From NCBI GenBank assembly GCA_015232575.1, contig JADFZL010000009.1, forward strand, positions 62,001-126,000: DNA of 64,000 nucleotides, in the 5' to 3' direction. The position numbers and the translations under genes are program-made. Numbering within the stretch: position 1 is the first letter of the stretch; every line of letters starts with the position of its first letter. The notes below the pieces were generated by a model. It searched no databases. It was not told where the DNA came from and saw only the letters and a list, made by a program, of their open reading frames with translations. Source of the DNA: Candidatus Rifleibacteriota bacterium (GTDB taxonomy: Bacteria; Muiribacteriota; Ozemobacteria; Ozemobacterales; Ozemobacteraceae). Of the stretch, positions 34,523 to 43,631 are shown in pieces.

Positions 34523-35152
34523 TCAGGGAAGTATGTCGAAAGCTTCGAAATCTGAACTTATCAAAACCGGATTAAGCTTTTTTTCTTCCCCGAGTGATCT
34601 TTTGGAAACTGAACCGTAATCGTGGCCCGACATAACAATAAGATGATCAGGTAAAGCTTTTATCTTCTGCATACTTTCAAAGAGAACGCGGGAATTTCCA
34701 CCCGGCAGGTCAGTTCTTCCGCAAGTTCCGATAAATAATGTATCGCCTGTAATAAGCCACTTATTATCAATAACCAGGCAGATTGATCCCGGAGCGTGCC
34801 CCGGAGTGTGTAATACCTTTATTTCAGCATCTGATGCCTCAAGCATGAATGATTCACCATCTGACAAATTTCTATCAATTTTAACCTTGCCTTTCAGCAA
34901 ACGCTCAGTCTCTTCATGAGCAAGTATTTCAGCACCTGTTACAGATTTGAGAGACATTGCCGTGTCCACGTGGTCATAGTGATGATGTGTCAGAATTATA
35001 TATCGAATCTTCAATTCATGTTTTTTTGCCGCATTAAGAATTTTTTCGCTATCAAATCCAGGATCAACAACTAACGCTTCACCAGCAGTCTGCGTTCCGA
35101 CAAGATAGGCATAATTTCCCATTCTTCCAACCTGTATCTGCTCAAATAACAT
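34523..35152 (-). CDS. metallo-beta-lactamase fold hydrolase (GloB-like)
   Basis: The 209-residue protein has the metal-binding set THHHYDHVD (about residues 53-61), a LHTPGHAPGS histidine and a GDTLF aspartate, then SGHDYG at the end. This is the hydroxyacylglutathione-hydrolase-type short form, also found in persulfide dioxygenase-like proteins. The substrate (glyoxal-derived thioester, persulfide or other) is not decided by the sequence. Its 3' end faces the terminator region after trxA, so it is not in that operon. Confidence 0.85.
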   Translation of the reverse strand: MLFEQIQVGRMGNYAYLVGTQTAGEALVVDPGFDSEKILNAAKKHELKIRYIILTHHHYDHVDTAMSLKSVTGAEILAHEETERLLKGKVKIDRNLSDGESFMLEASDAEIKVLHTPGHAPGSICLVIDNKWLITGDTLFIGTCGRTDLPGGNSRVLFESMQKIKALPDHLIVMSGHDYGSVSKRSLGEEKKLNPVLISSDFEAFDILP

Positions 35153-35282
35153 AATTTCCTCCTGAAAAAAAGTTGGTTCATCTTTTCTATAATATCAAAA
35201 TTCTCATTCAGGAAATTGAAAAAAATTCCGCAGCAATCCTGCAAAAGAGCGATTAATTAATATCCGGGTCAGGAATCTGAAT

Positions 35283-36599
35283 TTAGTTGATAGGATTACC
35301 TTCAAGTAAGTATATCGCGGCGCCAAGGGCCCAATTAACAGAAACGCCATTGATTTTTCCATAAGCCTTGATTTTTTTATCTTGCTTGAAGTTGTATCCG
35401 TATTGAAGAAGCGCGGCATAGAGTTCCAAGTTCAGCAAATAAGAGTAAAGATAAGGGTCATTGGGGTATTTCTGAACTAACTCGTCCCATGTTAGCTTGC
35501 TGAGATTTGTTCCTGCGGTTTGGATATCATTTATGGAGAATATACTTCCCAAATTTAGTGCCTTTGCAGTGAGAATATTGTAGAAACCGCTAATTCCTAT
35601 AAACTCCATATTATCCGCAATCTTCGGTATTACAGTCGCATTAACTCTATGGATGAAGTCAATAAGCACAGAAATTTCATGAACTCCTCTTGCAAAATCC
35701 GCCACGGCTTTTGTGTCAGAAGAAGGCAAAGGGTATCCAGTAGGCCAGCATGCAGGAGCATTTGAGAATTGATACTTGGCAAAATCCATTCCAAGGCCAA
35801 GGTAACTCTTTGAGTAAATATCGTAAGTTTTGCTTCCTATTTTCACAGGATATATATCTAATCCGATTTTGCCAGTCTCGAAAGCTATCTGGGTCGAACC
35901 TCCACCCATATCCAGAACGCCAAAGCTTTCAACATTTTTCGTAAAACCATGCATCAGATAATTAACCGTTATCCAGGCAAAAAGACCTTCAAAATGTCCT
36001 TTGATCATTCTTACATCGACGAAATTGAATTTTTCTGATTCAATATAATTTTTCAAAATCTTGTAGAGTCTTTCTCTTTCCAAAGGTGATGCTATTCGCA
36101 TTCCGGCCGTAGAAAAAACATAAAAACTAATTTGGTCGGATTTTAAACCAACCGAAACCATGCCAGCTTTCAAACTCTTGAGGAGCGGTTTGAAATACTC
36201 GCCAATCCTGTCTGGTGCCTTAGAAAGTGAATACAAACCTGGTTCAACAGTGTTGTTTTTTAGTTCAATTTCTTTTACTTTAGGTCGATTGTTTTCATGC
36301 GTGAGTTCGAATAAGTACAGCCTTGAACCAGAACTGCCTGAATCCACTACAGCTAGATATTTTGCTCCTGCCGTGGCCGTTTGAGAAAACGCAATGTTGG
36401 CAATCAATGTCAACATTAAGAAAATTGAAACTACTTTGGCCTGTAATCCAATTGAGTTATACGCATTCTGGAAAGTATTTGGGTAAAGCCCTCTCTCTGG
36501 CACTCGTCGCGGGAGGGAGCCGGGTGAGGAAGAATTCCCTGGGAACTCTGTGTAAAGCGCACTATGGATGTTTTTTTGTATGTCTTTTATGGCCTTCAT
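35283..36599 (-). CDS. GDA1/CD39-family apyrase (NTPDase), secreted
   Basis: The protein has all apyrase conserved regions: VVDSGSSGSRLYLF (84-97), FSTAGMR (162-168), EGLFAWITVNYL with catalytic Glu204, VLDMGGGSTQIAFE (228-241) and a C-terminal NWALGAAIYLL. It should hydrolyse extracellular nucleoside tri- and diphosphates. The family is mainly eukaryotic; bacterial cases such as Legionella are few. The start is uncertain: ATG 36599 gives 438 residues, but residues 22-40 (SSSPGSLPRRVPERGLYP) are encoded by a repeat-like sequence. A signal-like helix follows (VVSIFLMLTLIANIAFSQ), so the native start may be near 36416. Confidence 0.85.
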   Translation of the reverse strand: MKAIKDIQKNIHSALYTEFPGNSSSPGSLPRRVPERGLYPNTFQNAYNSIGLQAKVVSIFLMLTLIANIAFSQTATAGAKYLAVVDSGSSGSRLYLFELTHENNRPKVKEIELKNNTVEPGLYSLSKAPDRIGEYFKPLLKSLKAGMVSVGLKSDQISFYVFSTAGMRIASPLERERLYKILKNYIESEKFNFVDVRMIKGHFEGLFAWITVNYLMHGFTKNVESFGVLDMGGGSTQIAFETGKIGLDIYPVKIGSKTYDIYSKSYLGLGMDFAKYQFSNAPACWPTGYPLPSSDTKAVADFARGVHEISVLIDFIHRVNATVIPKIADNMEFIGISGFYNILTAKALNLGSIFSINDIQTAGTNLSKLTWDELVQKYPNDPYLYSYLLNLELYAALLQYGYNFKQDKKIKAYGKINGVSVNWALGAAIYLLEGNPIN

Positions 36600-37014
36600 T
36601 ATCGTGAACCCTTCATATGCTTAATCTGGATTTCCTGGTTCTCGATGCGTATTCCGGAATTATTGTCCGGCCATTCCGATCAAAGTGACCGCTTTTCGGA
36701 GCTAAACAACGAGCAGCGCAGTTATTTTAACCATAGCGGTCAGATTATGTCAAGTTCCATGTTTGATAATGTGTTTGATAATGTTCCGTGTTTGATAATT
36801 TTGGAGTCTTCTTCTATAGCTTTGCGGCGCGAAGCCCTCCGCAAAAGCCATGTTGGTATGAACTGCGGTGATTTGGCACTGACATTGGGAATTGTTTTTT
36901 TGCCTGTTTGTTTTCGCTGAAAAATAGTGGATAAGCAGCAAGCCGAATAAAAGATCTGTGAATCATGAGCCGCGTCCATATCAAATTTTTCCAGAATAAG
37001 AAAATTGAAAAAAA
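36600..37014. other. intergenic region with possible IS end and short repeats
   Basis: No gene is evident. CCGGCCATTCCGATCAAAGT (36667-36686) followed by GACCGC resembles the repeated ends of IS21-type elements. TGTTTGATAATG-like units repeat three times at about 36760-36800. Frames on both strands lack family matches. Confidence 0.35.
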
Positions 37015-37043
37015 TTCACATTTGCAAGTGTCTGCTATATAAT
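37015..37043 (+). promoter_or_regulatory. candidate promoter of the ion channel gene
   Basis: TTCACA at 37015-37020 and a perfect TATAAT at 37038-37043 are separated by 17 bases, about 55 bases before the start at 37099. Confidence 0.55.
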
Positions 37044-37098
37044 GAAGTCCGTTGTTCTGTCTGTATAAATTCAGCTGAAAGCGAACTCCAGGTAAAAT

Positions 37099-38535
37099 AT
37101 GATATTTAAGGCGAACCCAATCCCCGACGGTGTTGAGCGACGCAAGTTTCCACTCATTCGAAAGCTCGTTGATAACCCGCTTTTCGGAATTGTAATCATT
37201 GGAGTTATAATTCTTTCAGTTATTATTATCCTCGTTGACCTGTTTGCTCCAATCAGCGATAAAACCAAGCTTGAACTGGAATTCATCAATGAAATTCTTT
37301 CTGTTTTTCTCATTTTTGAATTGTTTCTTCGCTGGCTTGTTTCACGTACAACAAAAAGTTTTCTTTCAAATCACTGGATTGACATTCTTGCCGTATTACC
37401 CCTTTTGAGAGTATTCAGACTTGGAAGATTTGTACAATTGTTGCGGCTGGTGCGAATCTTCGGTCTTGGTACAGCACTTCAGAGACGGATGACTGTATTC
37501 AGCAGACTTTTTGAGGGACGTTTTATTGAATACTTCACTCTGGGAAGCTTTATGCTTTTCGCTTTGATTTTTGGAACAGTCGGCCTTGCACAATTCGAAA
37601 TCATGCATGACATACCGGAACACCCCATTAAAACTCCGACTGATGCTTTCTGGAAAGCCTGGTTCACATTGCTTACCGGTGATTACGCAGATTATCCGGT
37701 AACAATCGGAGGAAAAATCATTTTTTCACTTATTCTCCTGTTTGGCATGGGAGTATTTGCAATGCTTACGGGAACATTTTCGGCAATAATGATAGAGAAA
37801 CTCAAGGAGGGAGCCATGCTCAAGACAACTAATCCGGAGGATCTGAACGGACATGTAATTATATGTGGCTACAGTGCAAAAACTGCAATTGTTATTAATG
37901 AATTGAGAGTTGACAATCTTTTCAAAGACTGCGAAGTGCTTCTAATTTCAGAAATAGCATCAATAGATGATTTGAGGCCATCAGTTCTCAATACGGATAA
38001 ACTCGGAATTCTGAAAGCTGACTTTACTCAGATTGAAGCTCTCAAACAGGCTGCAATTGAACGTGCAAGAGCCGCTGTGATACTTTCCGAGTCTGCGAAC
38101 AACAGGTCAACTTATGATATAGATGCCCGCACCATTCTGGCTGCATTGACCATAGAACGCCTGAATCCATCTATTCATACCTGCGTTGAAATCTATCACG
38201 CAGAATATTCCTCACATCTGAAAAGTGCCGGAGTTGAGGATGTAGTTATCCAGGGCGAATATTCTGGAAGGCTTCTGGCACGCCTGACCATGAGGCAGGG
38301 AATTCTTCCGTTTTTTAACGATCTGCTATCCAATTCAGCCGGCAATGCCCTTGAATTTGCGCCATTACCATCAGAATTTACCGGAAGAAACTACGGCGAA
38401 ATATTATCACCTCTGCACATTAAATACGGCTGGACAGTCGTTGGAGTAATGCCGCACGACGCAAGTCTAATTGTTAATCCACTCGGAAGATGCCTTCTCT
38501 GCGACGATAAACTCCTTATCATAAAGCCCGTTTAA
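37099..38535 (+). CDS. voltage-gated-like ion channel with RCK domain and atypical filter
   Basis: The 478-residue protein has a six-helix channel part (residues 26-235). A basic voltage-sensor-like S4 reads LLRVFRLGRFVQLLRLVRIFGLG (102-124). The cytoplasmic TrkA-N/RCK part has a Rossmann start GHVIICGYSAKTAIVI, and a TrkA-C-like end follows. The selectivity filter, normally TVGYGD, reads TGDYAD (193-198), so both filter glycines are replaced. K+ selectivity is therefore doubtful, though the fold remains. The 5' boundary is the ATG with GGTAAA upstream; promoter boxes lie at 37015-37043. A terminator at 38616 follows. Confidence 0.83.
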   Translation: MIFKANPIPDGVERRKFPLIRKLVDNPLFGIVIIGVIILSVIIILVDLFAPISDKTKLELEFINEILSVFLIFELFLRWLVSRTTKSFLSNHWIDILAVLPLLRVFRLGRFVQLLRLVRIFGLGTALQRRMTVFSRLFEGRFIEYFTLGSFMLFALIFGTVGLAQFEIMHDIPEHPIKTPTDAFWKAWFTLLTGDYADYPVTIGGKIIFSLILLFGMGVFAMLTGTFSAIMIEKLKEGAMLKTTNPEDLNGHVIICGYSAKTAIVINELRVDNLFKDCEVLLISEIASIDDLRPSVLNTDKLGILKADFTQIEALKQAAIERARAAVILSESANNRSTYDIDARTILAALTIERLNPSIHTCVEIYHAEYSSHLKSAGVEDVVIQGEYSGRLLARLTMRQGILPFFNDLLSNSAGNALEFAPLPSEFTGRNYGEILSPLHIKYGWTVVGVMPHDASLIVNPLGRCLLCDDKLLIIKPV

Positions 38536-38615
38536 TCCCTGCTTTTTTCCGTGTCCTTCCGTGGTTAAAAATCTTTTTCTGTTTGCTTTTATACCACCAA
38601 CTTGTCAAATGCGAA

Positions 38616-38664
38616 AATAACCACCCGAGGTGTTTTCTACCCTTCGGATGGTTATATTTTTTTT
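38616..38664 (+). terminator. terminator between channel and dehydratase activase
   Basis: AATAACCACCCGAGG (38616-38630) pairs with CCTTCGGATGGTTAT (38641-38655) with a few G-U or mismatched pairs, followed by a nine-base tract ATTTTTTTT. The genes on both sides converge here, so it may serve both. Confidence 0.8.
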
Positions 38665-38679
38665 CAGCAGATTGTTGAA

Positions 38680-41600
38680 TTACTGCTTATCGAGATTTTG
38701 CTTAGCCTGGAAAGCAAAGGTGGCGAGATTGGTTACTCTATTCGGCAGAATTGTACCATCATAAATCATGTCAACATAAGGAATTCTGTCGCGGAGATGA
38801 ACTTTCAGAATTGATGTAGCAATTGTACTGGGCATGCAGGTAAACGGAAGAGCATTTACAACTCCGTTAAAGTGTCCACTGTGCGCGAAATGCAAAGCAC
38901 CTCCAATTGAAAGTATTGCTTCACCATTAATATGATTTGAGAAAATTCCTTCAACTTCTTTCAGAATTGCTTCAGTAGAATGGTCAAACCGACCAGAAAG
39001 CAAACTTGCAAACGGCCGTCCGAGAAGCCATGCCACGACACGCTGGTATTTTGCTGTGATCCAGAATTTTCCGGTGTCAGCGAGGTTTCCAAGTCCTCTG
39101 TCGCGATTGAAACGTTCCAGTGAATCCTGGACACTTGTGTGACTGGTGTATTCAATCCATTCGGCAACTGACGACGTATATGTTTCGCAGCCCATCTGCT
39201 CAAGCACTTTAATCAGGTTCTGGTTGCTTTCTTTGTGTGTCCGCAGGTAGATTTCCCCGACAATTCCGATCAGCGGACGTTTTTCATTACGACGCTCAAT
39301 TGCTTCGAATGCCTTTGCCGCCTTCTTGGCTGCTTTCAGAAGATGTGTCCCGCCGCCCTTCCTGATAGCTGTGAGCCCGTCGCTGAAAGTTTTCTGAAAT
39401 ACTTTATCCGTTTCGCCAGCTTTGACTTCATAAGGGCGAACACGCCACAAAGCTTTTTCGAGATAATCAGCGTATACGATAGCCTGCCATGCAAGCCGTC
39501 TGAATTCGTCTGCCTGTTCGGCGGTGAAAAATCCATTGCAGCGATAACTGTCTTCCGACGACGGAGAAAGAATTGGAATATTATCCATGCCATAGCTGTT
39601 CAGAAGGATTCTGTGAAGCTTGTTGTATTGTCCGAAGCGGCAAGGGCCCTCTGTTTCGGGCATGAAGAATGCGATTTCATCATCAATGCTGCGGTTTTTC
39701 GTTCTAAGAGTGTGAATCAGGTGAAACATGTCGCCGGTTGTAACAGTGCACGGATAACATTCTTTCCCTGATGTATGGCTTTTTCCAAACTCAAGCCCTT
39801 CGCGGGTGTAGGTTTCCATAACTTCTGCCCTGCATCCGACGGCGTCAAACGTTGCTGCAAGAGCTGCAGAGCCTTCAGCCATTTTTGGAATATAGAGAGT
39901 TCTTCCTGACAATGGAGCTTTGGAATGTTGTGTAATTATATTAACTCCGGCTGGAGTGGTTTTAACTTCCTTCTGATTTTCAATTACGTCTATGAACGCC
40001 AGCAGACGCGTTTCAACGCCGGCACCGGCTGAGTGTTCGTCCAGCTCAAGTTCGAGATATGGCCGCCCGGTGCGATTCATTTCGTGGTTGAAGAAATGCA
40101 GAATGAATGAATCTGGTCCGCATGAGAAGCTTGTAAGATATAAGCCGAAAAGTCGAGGGTCTCTGTTTATAAACTTTGCAGTTTTCAGAATTTTGTCGCC
40201 GAATCCCCAGTACATGTTCGGATAATCATCTTCAATATGAACAGATTCAATTTCCAGAAATTCCTGAGGAATAGCGATAATACCGAGTCTGGAAAACGTC
40301 GCAAAGAGGTTCAGATTTGTTCGCGAATCATAAGCGCTGTAAGGACGTCCGACAACAACTATGGCTTTTTTATCTTTCAGATTTTCAAGAACAGACTTGC
40401 CAACGCGCTTCAACTCGACATCGAAAGCAGTTCTTGCCTGATCTGCCTCTTTCCAGGCTGAAGTAAAAATGTTACCATCGAATGGAATTCCAAGGCGTTC
40501 GAATTCTCTCTGGAAGGCTATTTTCATGCCTTTTTCGCCGTCCTTGAGATAAACCGCCGGCATGAAAACGCGGCTGTCATTCAGGTTCAAAGCAGCTTTA
40601 AGCATGAAAGTGTTCGCTTCAAGATATGGGCAGTAATAGCCTTTCTTGTGCTCCGGAGCTTCCATTTCGATCATCATTGGAAGAAACAGGATATCAGCGT
40701 AATCTTTCAGCAGATGCGCATGTCCATGTGAAATCTTAACGGGGAAGCATGTTTCGCATGTCATCGCCTGAATTCCGAGATCTACGATTGAAGAATCTGT
40801 ATCTGGCGTAACAATGATATTGAATCCGAGCCGCTCCATGAGACGTGCCCAGAAAATGCCCATCTGGAAGAACGTCAGCGATCTCGGAATTCCAAGAGTT
40901 AATTTGCCTGATTTTTTCTGCAATCTGGAATTATGATCAACCTTTTCAAATTTTTCGCGGTCAAGAACCTTTACGTTTTCACCGAGGGCTTTGAAGAAGA
41001 GCTGCTGTCTAATGCGATTGAAATCCGGACCGCGTTTTGCCGCACTGGCACGCGCTTCATACATTCCACATTCGCCGCCATATACCGCTTCATCGTTTCC
41101 AACACGATATACCTGAAGCTTGCACTGATTATGGCACTTGGGGTTCCTGAGACAAATTTCTTCAGCATGTGAAAATGATGCATCAATTACGCCGAATCCG
41201 CGGAATCTTGTTTTTACGGTTTCGCCAGCCTGTTTCTGTCTGGCAATGGCTTCCTGAACATGCAGAGCTGCTCCGATGGCACCCAGTACTTCACGGTGCG
41301 GCAAAGTAACAATAGGTTTTCCGACGACATTTTCAAAAGCTGCCACAACTGACTTATTTAGAGACGGTCCGCCCTGAAAACTTATCACATTGCCGATTTT
41401 ACCATCTTGTACTACTCTGTTGAGATAATTATGTACTACAGCCATAGACAAACCAGCGAGAAGATCTTCAATTTTTCCGCCCATTTGCGTAAGCGACATC
41501 AGATCAGATTCCATGAAAACAGTACACCGTTCAGTAAGTTTGTACGGAGCCTTCGATGACATGGCAAGATTTTCGTATTCAACTGCAATATTTATTCCGA

Positions 41601-43029
41601 GTTTACGTGCTGTTTCTTCGAGAAAAGATCCGGTTCCGGCGGCGCAGACTTTGTTCATTTTAAAATCTACGACGAATCCCTTCGAAAGGGATGTGTATTT
41701 TGCATCCTGACCACCAAGTTCGAATATTGTGTCAACATCTGGTCTGAAATAAGTTGTTCCGCGTGCGTGTGCAGTAACTTCGTTTACAACGTCATCTGCT
41801 CCTACGAACAGGTTGGCGACTTCTCTTCCTGAGCCGGTGGTTCCGACGCCGATAATTTCAATAGTATCGATTTTTACAGTAGAAATCAGGTTTTTAAGGC
41901 ACTTTTTTATTGCAACGACGGGCTGCCCTTCGGTCGGGATATATCTCTTGTACAACACTTCGCCATTTCTGGTAAGAAGAACAACCTTTGTGGTGGTAGA
42001 TCCGATATCCCAGCCCATGAATACTTCAGTTTTTCCTTTTCCGGAAGTCTTGATTGAGGCGGCTTCTCCGCATGACTGAAAGCCTGAAAGGTCAAGTTTC
42101 AAAGGGGAAGTCTGAGGGAATGCGAAAGCCTTTGAAGACTTGAGTGCGATGACTTCCTGCGGAGTAACTCTTTTTCCAGCAGATTTTTCAAGTGCTGAAA
42201 GTGCACAACCGATTGCACCTACTGCTGCGTGATGTTCAGGTATCGTTACCGTGACTCCAAGAATCTTTTCAAAGGAAGATTTTGCGAGGCGGTTTGCTGC
42301 ATAGCCGCCGATTAAAACAACCGGAGAATTCAAAACACGATTGCTTATCAGTGTTGACTTGAAATTCTTGGCAACTCCTTCATGCAGTCCTGCAATAATA
42401 TGTTTGATTGCAATTCCCTTATTCTGAAGGTGAATCATATCAGATTTTGTGAAAACAGTACATCGGCAGGCAACATTAGCCGGGGAGTCTGATTTCATGC
42501 CTTCTTTTACGAAAGAATCGAGAATTGCCTCAATACGCTCCTGCGGATCGCGAATATCTGCAAAATCAGGCTTGTCTGCAAACACTCTTTCTGCCTGCTG
42601 GTCAATAAATGAACCGGTTCCGGCAGCGCAGGCTTCGTTAAGTTTGAAGTCTTCAAGAATAAATCCAGCAGAAGAAGGTTTAACGACCAGAAGTGCAGAA
42701 TCGTGTCCGCCAATGCTTATTATCGAGCGGGCTTCCGGACACAACAGATGCAGACCTTTGGTTGCAGCGGTTGTTTCTATTTCAAAATATGTATTGAGAG
42801 CCTTTGCAATGCTTTCACCATGCGTTCCGGTAAAAACCACCCGTGAAATGGCTTCTACTCCATATTTTTTCTCAATATCTTCAAGAGTTTTCTGGCAAAG
42901 TTCAAGTGTTCGCCCGAAGTGACGCCTGTATGGCAACTCTTCAATAAGTTTCTTATTTCCATCTATAACTACACAGTTAATGCTGGTAGAACCGATGTCA
43001 ACACCAATTGTCAGGGTGGTTCCATTCAT
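38680..43029 (-). CDS. fused 2-hydroxyacyl-CoA dehydratase activase (BadF/HgdC type)
   Basis: The 1449-residue protein joins four modules. Two ASKHA ATPase domains each carry a nucleotide motif (TIGVDIGSTS near residue 8; MGWDIGSTTTKVV near 340) and a cluster cysteine (NEACAAGTGSF and NKVCAAGTGSF). A DUF2229 domain follows (LTLGIPRSLTFF, about 740-960). The C-terminal part resembles HgdB-type dehydratase subunits (SGKECYPCTVTTGDMFH). The activase hydrolyses ATP to drive one-electron transfer to a dehydratase. The whole family forms large anaerobic enzymes of uncertain substrate. It is monocistronic. All cluster cysteines are present, so it is probably active. Confidence 0.88.
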   Translation of the reverse strand: MNGTTLTIGVDIGSTSINCVVIDGNKKLIEELPYRRHFGRTLELCQKTLEDIEKKYGVEAISRVVFTGTHGESIAKALNTYFEIETTAATKGLHLLCPEARSIISIGGHDSALLVVKPSSAGFILEDFKLNEACAAGTGSFIDQQAERVFADKPDFADIRDPQERIEAILDSFVKEGMKSDSPANVACRCTVFTKSDMIHLQNKGIAIKHIIAGLHEGVAKNFKSTLISNRVLNSPVVLIGGYAANRLAKSSFEKILGVTVTIPEHHAAVGAIGCALSALEKSAGKRVTPQEVIALKSSKAFAFPQTSPLKLDLSGFQSCGEAASIKTSGKGKTEVFMGWDIGSTTTKVVLLTRNGEVLYKRYIPTEGQPVVAIKKCLKNLISTVKIDTIEIIGVGTTGSGREVANLFVGADDVVNEVTAHARGTTYFRPDVDTIFELGGQDAKYTSLSKGFVVDFKMNKVCAAGTGSFLEETARKLGINIAVEYENLAMSSKAPYKLTERCTVFMESDLMSLTQMGGKIEDLLAGLSMAVVHNYLNRVVQDGKIGNVISFQGGPSLNKSVVAAFENVVGKPIVTLPHREVLGAIGAALHVQEAIARQKQAGETVKTRFRGFGVIDASFSHAEEICLRNPKCHNQCKLQVYRVGNDEAVYGGECGMYEARASAAKRGPDFNRIRQQLFFKALGENVKVLDREKFEKVDHNSRLQKKSGKLTLGIPRSLTFFQMGIFWARLMERLGFNIIVTPDTDSSIVDLGIQAMTCETCFPVKISHGHAHLLKDYADILFLPMMIEMEAPEHKKGYYCPYLEANTFMLKAALNLNDSRVFMPAVYLKDGEKGMKIAFQREFERLGIPFDGNIFTSAWKEADQARTAFDVELKRVGKSVLENLKDKKAIVVVGRPYSAYDSRTNLNLFATFSRLGIIAIPQEFLEIESVHIEDDYPNMYWGFGDKILKTAKFINRDPRLFGLYLTSFSCGPDSFILHFFNHEMNRTGRPYLELELDEHSAGAGVETRLLAFIDVIENQKEVKTTPAGVNIITQHSKAPLSGRTLYIPKMAEGSAALAATFDAVGCRAEVMETYTREGLEFGKSHTSGKECYPCTVTTGDMFHLIHTLRTKNRSIDDEIAFFMPETEGPCRFGQYNKLHRILLNSYGMDNIPILSPSSEDSYRCNGFFTAEQADEFRRLAWQAIVYADYLEKALWRVRPYEVKAGETDKVFQKTFSDGLTAIRKGGGTHLLKAAKKAAKAFEAIERRNEKRPLIGIVGEIYLRTHKESNQNLIKVLEQMGCETYTSSVAEWIEYTSHTSVQDSLERFNRDRGLGNLADTGKFWITAKYQRVVAWLLGRPFASLLSGRFDHSTEAILKEVEGIFSNHINGEAILSIGGALHFAHSGHFNGVVNALPFTCMPSTIATSILKVHLRDRIPYVDMIYDGTILPNRVTNLATFAFQAKQNLDKQ

Positions 43030-43631
43030 TTGCTTACCTCCAACCCAATTTTCAAGGCAGGTATTATACCACGATTAAAGTTTTATTTGAACTCTCGAAA
43101 TTATATAATTTTGTATTATTCCAAAAAATATCCACGATTACCTGATCTTCTAATACCGTACTAAACAAATGAATGGAACCTTCTTTTTTTGACATACATA
43201 TAAAACATATCCTAAATCTTGCAAGCTTTGATTAAAAAAAGATTCCAGTTTGTACTTGTCCATTTTCAGTTAGTTTTACCCGACCAGCATAAAAATCGTA
43301 ATATCAAATTCATTTTCTTTCTCTGAAACATGTTTCTATATTCCAATTTCAATATGGGATTGTACTATAAAGCGAAATAGTTTATCCTCCTTTTATAACA
43401 AAACAATTTTAATCCCTTTATATGATTCACCTTTTCCATGAAGAATAGTAACACAACCAAAGTCCAAATATAATGCTTCCCTAGATTACTGAGGGAATTT
43501 TTCTTGCGAAAGAAAACTTTATCTGCTAGAATTCATCTTAGTCGATGTAGAGTGGGCCTTAGTAAGGCAAATCTTAAGCTGGAAGAAATACTTACGACGG
43601 CTTCTTGTTAACGGTGGATGCTGTATTTTCT
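43030..43631. other. AT-rich intergenic region without a gene
   Basis: About 600 bases separate the divergently placed activase and the membrane protein gene. They contain short A/T tracts and no hairpin, repeat or coding frame that I can support. Promoters for both genes are likely here but no clear box pair was found. Confidence 0.5.

Noticed and set aside
37015..37098. Possible regulatory hairpin before the channel gene
   Set aside because: Short complementary stretches occur by chance in this AT-rich DNA; none is long enough to support a claim beyond the promoter boxes.
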